Shown: piece by piece, positions 1 to 4,617 of the stretch | Layout of the letters: each line of letters opens with the position of its first letter | How positions within the stretch are numbered: the first letter of the stretch is position 1 | Source: Planctomycetota bacterium | GTDB lineage: Bacteria > Planctomycetota > Phycisphaerae > UBA1845 > CAIVHJ01 | Direction: 5' to 3' | Assembly (NCBI GenBank): GCA_022573485.1 | Contig: JACZTW010000227.1 | Location: forward strand, 1 to 6,420 | Length of the DNA: 6,420 nt | Position numbers and translations under genes: made by a program | The notes under the pieces: generated by a model | What the model was told of the DNA's origin: nothing | Seen by the model: only the letters and a program-made list of their open reading frames with translations | Database searches by the model: none

Positions 1-2
1 TG

Positions 3-383
3 CTGCCGGACGGCAACGGCCTGGACCTCATCCGCACCATCCGGGCGCGGGACGAATATCCCGTTTTGATTATGACGGGCCAGCCCACTCTCGGCCGGGC
101 CGTCGAAGCCATGCGCCTCGGCGCTGTTGATCTATTCACCAAGCCGTTCGACCTTAGCCGCCTCACCACAGTGGTCAAGCAAACGCTGGCCGACCATCAG
201 GCTCGCCGGCGCCGGGGTCAGCGTGTCGAGCGCCTCGAACGCCTGGCTAAGAAGGTCATTCGGGAACGCAAGGAACTCCAGCAGCGCGTCGACCTGGTGT
301 GCCGTGACTTGGTCGGTTCCTACCGCGATTTGGCAGAGCGCTTCGTCGGCTTCCGCGATACCGCGACCGGAACTCCCGACTAG
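3..383 (+). CDS. Response regulator receiver-domain protein, 3' part only, with helical C-terminal tail
   Basis: The reading frame is open from the left edge (first full codon at 3) to a TAG at 381-383, giving 126 residues of a longer protein. Residues 1-55 are the second half of a CheY-like receiver. LPDGNGLDLI follows the phosphorylated Asp, which itself lies outside the window. MTG (24-26) carries the conserved switch Thr25, and FTKPF (45-49) carries the invariant Lys47. The pattern AVEAMRLGAVDLFTKPFD is closest to NtrC-type receivers. No AAA+ or DNA-binding domain follows. Instead about 70 residues are rich in Arg, Lys, Glu and Leu (roughly 60-115), probably a coiled coil, and end in a short polar tail. 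The protein would be about 180 residues if the missing part is only the receiver start. It presumably takes phosphate from an unseen histidine kinase, and its output is unknown. The receiver call is firm; the role of the tail is not. Confidence 0.9.
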   Translation: MPDGNGLDLIRTIRARDEYPVLIMTGQPTLGRAVEAMRLGAVDLFTKPFDLSRLTTVVKQTLADHQARRRRGQRVERLERLAKKVIRERKELQQRVDLVCRDLVGSYRDLAERFVGFRDTATGTPD

Positions 384-398
384 ACTTTCGTCAGTCGG
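376..398. terminator. Stem-loop spanning the stop codons of two convergent genes, possible bidirectional terminator
   Basis: CCGACT (376-381) pairs with AGTCGG (393-398). Inside this, GAC (383-385) pairs with GTC (390-392) around a TTTC loop, with A382 as a single bulge, for nine base pairs in all. The hairpin contains both stop codons, TAG at 381-383 on + and TGA at 393-391 on -. It sits exactly where two converging transcripts must end. No T-run follows on either strand, so a classical intrinsic terminator is not shown. The structure is visible in the sequence; the terminator role is inferred from position. Confidence 0.45.
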
Positions 399-1395
399 CC
401 CTTGATCGAAGCATCATCCGCGAAACAATCAACCCACCCTCGTAGAGGATCGCCATTGGAATCGCCAGCAGGATCTGGCTGAAGACGTCGGGCGGAGTCA
501 GCAAGGCAGAGGCAATGACGATACCGAAGATGACATACTTGCGCGCTCGGGCCAAGTCCTCGACAGACACGATGCCGCTGAGGCTGAGGAAGATCACCAC
601 GATTGGAAGCTGGAAGGCAACACCGAAGGCCAGCGACAGCGTCAGAATGAACGACACATAGAAGTCGATGGAATACTGGCTGGACACCGCCGCTGCGTCT
701 TCCAGGGGCCGCATCCGCATTTGATAGGTGCGATCGACACCGGCAAGCCGCAACTGGTTAAGAGTCTGATTGAACCACAATGTCCCAGGCGGCGGTTGTT
801 GCGGATCCTCATTCAGCAGGGAGACGAGCGGTGGCATAGCTTGGGGCGATTCCGGCACGACTTCCTGAGGCCCAACGAGTAGCTCCTCCAGCCAGGTCAG
901 TTCGGTACCCGGTACCGGGAAACTCTGGTTCAGGCTGGCGAAGAAGTTCAACACGATGGGCAGCACGACGAAGAACATGAACGTCACGCCGACCAGGAAC
1001 AACACCGGCGATGCCAGGCCGAACCACCGCACATAGCGGCGCTCGACCTCGTAGAGGCCGCTGGCCACGAATTGCCACATCTGCCAAATGAGCCACGGCG
1101 AGCTGAGCACCACACCGCACAGCAGGGCGATCTTGATCCAGATCATGAAAGTGTCCGGCGGGCTCAGCGATTGCAGGGCGGGTTCCTGCCCGTATTTGCG
1201 AAGCACAACGAACGCGGGCCGCAGCACGAAACTGATGACGTGTTTGTTGAAGATCAGGCAGACGATCGTCGCGGCCACCAAGCCGACCAGCGAGAGAATG
1301 AGCCGCGTGCGCAGCTCCTCCAAGTGATCGCCGAACGACATGCGCAGATCATCGGGATCGATTCGCTTCCGGCGAGGTGTCTTTTGGTCAGCCAT
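391..1395 (-). CDS. tatC: Sec-independent protein translocase TatC with enlarged periplasmic loop
   Basis: TatC is the multi-spanning inner-membrane receptor of the twin-arginine export system. It binds RR signal peptides and works with TatA/TatB-type proteins, none of which is in this window. The protein has 334 residues; E. coli TatC has about 258. Hydrophobic segments fall near 31-50, 83-108, 124-152, 244-272, 286-300 and 304-326, matching six TatC helices. Signal-peptide-site residues are present: HLEELRTRL (24-32, with Glu27), Phe109, and Glu118 in LYEVERR, which align with E. coli Glu15, Phe94 and Glu103. LLTPPDVFSQ (298-307) and the final IPMAILYEGG are family hallmarks. About 90 extra residues (roughly 154-242), rich in Pro and Gln, sit in the loop between helices 3 and 4, which faces the periplasm. 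The ATG at 1395 has no obvious Shine-Dalgarno sequence but gives the expected short cytoplasmic N-terminus. The gene lies 118 bases downstream of yqgF. Confidence 0.96.
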   Translation of the reverse strand: MADQKTPRRKRIDPDDLRMSFGDHLEELRTRLILSLVGLVAATIVCLIFNKHVISFVLRPAFVVLRKYGQEPALQSLSPPDTFMIWIKIALLCGVVLSSPWLIWQMWQFVASGLYEVERRYVRWFGLASPVLFLVGVTFMFFVVLPIVLNFFASLNQSFPVPGTELTWLEELLVGPQEVVPESPQAMPPLVSLLNEDPQQPPPGTLWFNQTLNQLRLAGVDRTYQMRMRPLEDAAAVSSQYSIDFYVSFILTLSLAFGVAFQLPIVVIFLSLSGIVSVEDLARARKYVIFGIVIASALLTPPDVFSQILLAIPMAILYEGGLIVSRMMLRSRAD

Positions 1396-1435
1396 GGATC
1401 GGGATATCAGACTCGACTTAGTTGAAACAAGGAGC

Positions 1436-1453
1436 CGCAGGCTTCAGCCTGCG
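1436..1453. repeat. 18-bp GC-rich palindrome in the yqgF-tatC gap
   Basis: CGCAGGCT (1436-1443) and AGCCTGCG (1446-1453) are perfect inverted copies separated by TC. As RNA this would fold as a stable 7-bp stem with a four-base loop. It lies in the 118-base spacer (1396-1513), after the yqgF stop and 41 bases before the tatC start. On the - strand it is followed by CTCCTTGTTTC, which is only weakly T-rich. It could be an attenuator or terminator after yqgF, or a copy of a dispersed REP-like palindrome. I see nothing else in this spacer and no clear promoter. Confidence 0.6.
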
Positions 1454-1513
1454 CGAATCATCAAGCGGGGCGGATCTCCTCGCAATCTGGGGCACGGCAG
1501 TCGCTGCATCGCA

Positions 1514-1948
1514 TCAACCGCCCACTTCATCGCGGCGATGATCCAGAAACCCCTGCAAAATAGTCTTTGCCGCCAGGGCATCGCGCCGCGCTTTGCGTTT
1601 CTTCATTGTTAGTTCTTCGCGTTCGTTCAGGAGGCTGTCGGCTGCGGCGCTGCTCAAACGCTCGTCGTAGAATTCAAGCGGCAGGCCCAGTTCCTTCGCC
1701 AAAGCTTCGCCGTATCTTCGAACCAGCTTGGCTTGGTCGCCTTCCGTATCATCCATGTTGATCGGCAACCCAATGACGATGGCGTCAATGCCATATTCCT
1801 CTATGAGCGGGCGAAACTGTGCGGCATCGCCCTGCGGCGTACCGCTGCTGTCGAGCTGCTTCAGCGGCGTGGCCAAGCCCATGTCCGTGTCGCCAACCGC
1901 CAGGCCGAGACGCTTGCTGCCGTGATCGATTCCGAGATAACGGGGCAT
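1514..1948 (-). CDS. yqgF: Putative pre-16S rRNA nuclease / Holliday junction resolvase-like YqgF (RuvX)
   Basis: The gene encodes a 144-residue member of the YqgF/RuvX family, an RNase H-fold nuclease involved in maturation of the 16S rRNA 5' end; E. coli YqgF is of similar size. The first strand has YLGIDHGSKRLGLAVGD with Asp8 as the presumed first metal ligand. The central strand has AIVIGLPINMDDTEG (56-70). FYDERLSS (93-100) carries Glu96, and RRDALAAKTIL (121-131) carries Asp123, completing the Asp-Glu-Asp set. All three acidic residues are intact, so the enzyme looks active. I chose ATG at 1948; a TTG directly before it (1951) is also in frame but would add only one residue. No clear Shine-Dalgarno is visible. 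The gap to the manC stop is 34 bases, so translation from a shared mRNA is likely. Family assignment is firm; the exact in vivo substrate is taken from the family. Confidence 0.95.
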   Translation of the reverse strand: MPRYLGIDHGSKRLGLAVGDTDMGLATPLKQLDSSGTPQGDAAQFRPLIEEYGIDAIVIGLPINMDDTEGDQAKLVRRYGEALAKELGLPLEFYDERLSSAAADSLLNEREELTMKKRKARRDALAAKTILQGFLDHRRDEVGG

Positions 1949-1982
1949 CAACCAGTGTCCAGTCGCCGATGATGATTGAAAT

Positions 1983-3041
1983 TCACAGGTATCGCTCGTC
2001 CAGCTTGCTCACCAGATCCTTGATCTTCTGTACGTCATTCTTGTGGCACACCAGCGTGGCGTCGGCGGAGCGGACGATGACGATATCCTCCAGGCCGATG
2101 GTGGCCAGCAAGTGGTCATCCTCGCAGACAAAGACGTTGTTCTTCGAGTCCACCGTGATTGTGTTGTTCGCGGCGACGACCTGGCCTTCGGCGTCCGTGC
2201 CGAGCACGCCTTCGAGCGAGGTCCACGATCCCACGTCGAGCCAGTTGCAGTCCATCTCGCATAGAATGACTCGATCCGCCTTCTCCATCACGCCGTAATC
2301 GATCGAAATCTTGTGCAGATTGGGATAAACCTCCTCGATCGCGGCTTGCCGTTTAGCAGATCCCCCCGCCTGCGTGATGCGCGACAATTGAGCATGATTC
2401 TCCGGCAGATGCTTCTTGAATTGGTCAAGAATCGTCTGCATCCGCCAGACGAACATCCCACTATTCCAATAGTATTGGCCGCTGTCGAGATAGCGCTGCG
2501 CGGTCGCCCGGTCGGGCTTTTCTTTGAACTCGCGAACCTCGTACACGCCGGCGCCGAGCGCTTCGCCGCGCTGCACATACCCATAACCCGTGTGCGGCTC
2601 GGTCGGGGTAATGCCCAGCGTGACCAGCGCGTCGGCATGGTCCGCCGCCGCGGAGTACGCGGTCTGGAGCGCGGCTTGATAACGATCGACGGGCGTGATC
2701 ACGTGATCGGCGGTGAAGATGCCCATCACGCCGTCCGGATCGCGCTCGTGCAGAATGAACGCCGACAATCCCACCGCGTTGGCAGTGTCGCGCACGGCGG
2801 GCTCGCCGATCAAGTTCTCACGCGGCAGCTCCGGCAGTTCGCTCGCTACAAGGTCCAGGTGCGCATCGCTGGTAATGACGTTGATTTGTTCCGGCGGCAG
2901 GAAGCCGACCAGCCGCTCGAACGACGCCCGCATCAAGCTCTTGCCGTCAATGAGCTTGAGGAAGTGCTTGGGCCGTTTCCGCCGACTCAGCGGCCAGAGT
3001 CGCGTGCCTGCACCGCCGGCCATGATTACTGCATGTCGCAT
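1983..3041 (-). CDS. manC: Mannose-1-phosphate guanylyltransferase (GDP-mannose pyrophosphorylase), single-domain form
   Basis: The enzyme makes GDP-mannose and pyrophosphate from GTP and mannose-1-phosphate in the cytoplasm, supplying mannose for surface glycans. The 352-residue protein begins with the nucleotidyltransferase signature AVIMAGGAGTRLWPLSR (4-20) followed by RPKHFL. FTADHVI (109-115) carries the metal-binding Asp112; many relatives have Pro where this protein has Thr110. GYGYV (152-156), EFKEKP (171-176), YWNSGMFVW (191-199) and ISIDYGVMEK (245-254) are substrate-pocket motifs, and NWLDVGSW (266-273) supplies the second conserved Asp (269). The C-terminal phosphomannose isomerase domain of the ~480-residue bifunctional enzymes is absent. 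The ATG at 3041 has a GAGGA ribosome-binding site 9 bases upstream. Pgi upstream makes fructose-6-P, the precursor of mannose-6-P, so the adjacency is metabolically sensible but not proof of an operon across the 136-base gap. Confidence 0.95.
   Translation of the reverse strand: MRHAVIMAGGAGTRLWPLSRRKRPKHFLKLIDGKSLMRASFERLVGFLPPEQINVITSDAHLDLVASELPELPRENLIGEPAVRDTANAVGLSAFILHERDPDGVMGIFTADHVITPVDRYQAALQTAYSAAADHADALVTLGITPTEPHTGYGYVQRGEALGAGVYEVREFKEKPDRATAQRYLDSGQYYWNSGMFVWRMQTILDQFKKHLPENHAQLSRITQAGGSAKRQAAIEEVYPNLHKISIDYGVMEKADRVILCEMDCNWLDVGSWTSLEGVLGTDAEGQVVAANNTITVDSKNNVFVCEDDHLLATIGLEDIVIVRSADATLVCHKNDVQKIKDLVSKLDERYL
2343..2359. repeat. 17-bp exact inverted copy, inside manC, of an intergenic element at 3079-3095
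   Basis: GGCTTGCCGTTTAGCAG here is the exact reverse complement of 3079-3095 in the gap upstream of manC. The core CGTTTAGCAGAT (2350-2361) also recurs in direct orientation at 3125-3136. Within manC the segment encodes residues 228-233 (SAKRQA), a solvent-exposed-looking linker before the conserved YPNLHKISIDYG block. The reading frame is intact. The match is directly visible; whether it is an inserted repeat or chance is not known. Confidence 0.6.
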
Positions 3042-3050
3042 AAGTTCGTT

Positions 3051-3055
3051 TCCTC
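3051..3055 (-). promoter_or_regulatory. Shine-Dalgarno sequence of manC
   Basis: GAGGA on the - strand lies 9 bases before the ATG at 3041. This is the best-spaced ribosome-binding site in the window and fixes the manC start, since the signature AGGAGTRLWP begins only a few residues later. Confidence 0.7.
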
Positions 3056-3078
3056 AACCAACCAAGCACTCAAGAGGC

Positions 3079-3134
3079 CTGCTAAACGGCAAGCCAAGCG
3101 TTGGATCTCCCCCATTGACTTCGTCGTTTAGCAG
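3079..3134. repeat. 56-bp element bounded by 10-bp inverted repeats in the pgi-manC gap
   Basis: CTGCTAAACG (3079-3088) and CGTTTAGCAG (3125-3134) are perfect inverted copies around a 36-base interior. The left arm continues as GCAAGCC, so that 3079-3095 matches 2343-2359 inside manC exactly in inverted orientation. The element occupies the middle of the 136-base spacer (3042-3177), 38 bases from the manC start. It could be a small non-autonomous mobile repeat or an RNA structure in the manC leader. The arms are plain in the sequence; the function is unknown. Confidence 0.6.
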
Positions 3135-3152
3135 ATTCCTCGTCTGACGTCG

Positions 3153-3170
3153 TGTGTTTCGCGATACACA
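3153..3170. promoter_or_regulatory. 18-bp near-perfect dyad in the pgi-manC gap, candidate operator
   Basis: TGTGTTTCGCGATACACA reads as two 9-bp half sites with a single mismatched position (the sixth base of each arm). It lies just after the pgi stop and about 112 bases before the manC start. The size and symmetry resemble a binding site for a dimeric helix-turn-helix regulator, but no regulator is encoded nearby. The weak stem could equally mark the end of the pgi transcript. Confidence 0.35.
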
Positions 3171-3177
3171 AAGACTC

Positions 3178-4581
3178 CTACGTTTGATGTCTTTCCCTGT
3201 GCATCAGCGCGTTGATATTTCCATACCCTTCCCTGCCGAGCAAATGATACGTGATCTTCTTGCCGAGTTCCACGCCGGGTTGGTCGTATGGATTGACGCC
3301 GAACAGCCCGGCGGCGATTGTCGTGGCGACCTCCAGCATGTAAATGAACTGCCCGACGGCGTGCGGACTGACGCTTGGGAAGCGGATGGTCATGCAAGGC
3401 CTGCTGCTCGCCAGGAGCGCCTGCTCGGTGGCCTGCTTTTCCGTATTCAACAGTTTGCCCATCGAGGTACCGCCCAGATAGGACAGCGCCGGCTGATCTT
3501 TGTAGGCCTTGGGGATCGGCACGTCTTTATCGAACCGGCTGACTTCGAGGAACGTGATCAGTTTGTTGTTAGGCCCCTCGCGGTAAAGCTGAAGCTGCGA
3601 GTGCTGATCGGTCGTGCCCAGTGCGCGGATCGGCGTGGGGCCGACGCTTATGAGCTTGCCGCCCGACTCGTTGCGTGCTTTGCCCAGGCTTTCAGCCCAC
3701 AGTTGCCGAAACCAGTCCGCGAGCCCGCTGAGGGCGTTGCTGTAGGGCATCATCACCGAGAGGTCCAGGCCTTTCTTGTAGTAGAGGTAGTTGACTGCGG
3801 CGAACAGAGCCGCTGGATTGCGTTGCAGCGATGTGGACCGCACCATGTCGTCCATTTCCGCTGCGCCTTTGAGCACTGCTTTGATATCGATCCCGCACAT
3901 CGCCGCCGGGAACAGGCCGACTGCGGACAGCACACTGAAGCGCCCGCCGACGCCGTCCGGCACGGGCAGCGAAGCAAACCCCTCGCGGTCGGCGATCGCG
4001 CGCATGGTGCCCGAATGCGAATCCGTGGTGACGACGATACGCCGCTTGGCCTCTTCGCGCCCGAGCCGCCGGGTCAGCAAGTTGCGGACGACGAGAAACT
4101 GGCTCAGGCACTCGGTCGTCTCGCCCGACTTGGTGACCACGTTGAACAGCGTGCCGGGCAAATCGTCTTTAATGACATCGAGCATGCCGGCGAAGTGAGC
4201 AGGATCGACGTTGTCCATAACGAACAATCGCGGCCCGCCGCGCTTGCGGCGGCTCAGGAGGTTGTATTGCGGATGATTCAGCGCTTGGTGCAGGGCGGTC
4301 GCGCCCAGGGCAGATCCCCCGATGCCCAAAACGACCAGGTTCTGTGTCTTGGGGCGCAGCGCTTTGGCGAACTCCTCGACAGCCTGCCGCATCAGCCGAT
4401 CGTGCGGCAGCTCCCGGTAGCGATGACCACCGTCGCCCCGTTCACGCTCGACCCGCGTGACGATCCGCTTGACTCGCGGAGCCAAGCGGTTCAGTTGGGC
4501 GCGCGTCAATCCATACTTGCCCAGCTTCCGATTCGCCAGGGGGCTCACATCAAGTGCGATCATTTGATTCTTCCGCGCCAT
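3178..4581 (-). CDS. pgi: Glucose-6-phosphate isomerase, short bacterial form
   Basis: The enzyme interconverts glucose-6-P and fructose-6-P in glycolysis and gluconeogenesis. At 467 residues it belongs with the shorter (about 450-residue) enzymes of many bacteria rather than the ~550-residue E. coli/eukaryotic type. VLGIGGSALGATAL (84-97) and VVTKSGETTECLSQF (148-162) form the sugar-phosphate binding part of the SIS fold. DGVGGRFSVLSAVGLFP (209-225) is family signature 1, with Arg214. QLWAESLGK (293-301) supplies the catalytic base Glu297, GTTDQHSQ (322-329) the ring-opening His327, and NPYDQPGVELGK (430-441) is signature 2 with Lys441. All catalytic residues are present. I chose ATG at 4581, with AGGTGG three bases upstream; an in-frame TTG at 4584 abuts that site, and an ATG at 4563 preceded by GGAAG is a less conservative alternative. 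The gap to the helicase stop is only 36 bases. Confidence 0.96.
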   Translation of the reverse strand: MARKNQMIALDVSPLANRKLGKYGLTRAQLNRLAPRVKRIVTRVERERGDGGHRYRELPHDRLMRQAVEEFAKALRPKTQNLVVLGIGGSALGATALHQALNHPQYNLLSRRKRGGPRLFVMDNVDPAHFAGMLDVIKDDLPGTLFNVVTKSGETTECLSQFLVVRNLLTRRLGREEAKRRIVVTTDSHSGTMRAIADREGFASLPVPDGVGGRFSVLSAVGLFPAAMCGIDIKAVLKGAAEMDDMVRSTSLQRNPAALFAAVNYLYYKKGLDLSVMMPYSNALSGLADWFRQLWAESLGKARNESGGKLISVGPTPIRALGTTDQHSQLQLYREGPNNKLITFLEVSRFDKDVPIPKAYKDQPALSYLGGTSMGKLLNTEKQATEQALLASSRPCMTIRFPSVSPHAVGQFIYMLEVATTIAAGLFGVNPYDQPGVELGKKITYHLLGREGYGNINALMHRERHQT

Positions 4582-4584
4582 CAA

Positions 4585-4590
4585 CCACCT
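4585..4590 (-). promoter_or_regulatory. Probable Shine-Dalgarno sequence of pgi
   Basis: AGGTGG on the - strand ends three bases before the ATG at 4581. The spacing is shorter than usual, but it disfavours the TTG at 4584, which directly abuts it. An alternative GGAAG lies six bases before the in-frame ATG at 4563, so the start is likely but not certain. Confidence 0.45.
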
Positions 4591-4616
4591 ACTCGCTACT
4601 GGTTACTGATTACTTT
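4589..4616. repeat. Four degenerate 7-bp tandem units between helicase stop and pgi start
   Basis: Read on the - strand the units are AAAGTAA, TCAGTAA, CCAGTAG and CGAGTAG, consensus NNAGTAR. They fill almost the whole 36-base gap, start one base after the helicase TAA stop, and run into the pgi ribosome-binding site. The period is exact over 28 bases, while the first two positions of each unit vary. No function is evident. Confidence 0.5.
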
Positions 4617-4617
4617 C

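Noticed and set aside
903..916. Direct repeat CGGTACC CGGTACC in tatC
   Set aside because: Two adjacent 7-bp copies inside the variable periplasmic loop are too short to support a functional claim.
1396..1513. Possible promoter for tatC (TTGTTT with TATCCC 18 bases on, - strand)
   Set aside because: The -10 match is poor and no supporting element is present, so I do not call it.
2313..3131. 272-codon open frame on the + strand opposite manC
   Set aside because: The translation shows no family motifs, and the opposite strand carries every manC signature, so this is a shadow frame.
4309..4320. GCAGATCCCCC in pgi resembling the sequence beside the manC repeat copy (2355-2366)
   Set aside because: In both genes it encodes Gly-Gly-Ser-Ala with the same codons, which explains the similarity without a repeat.
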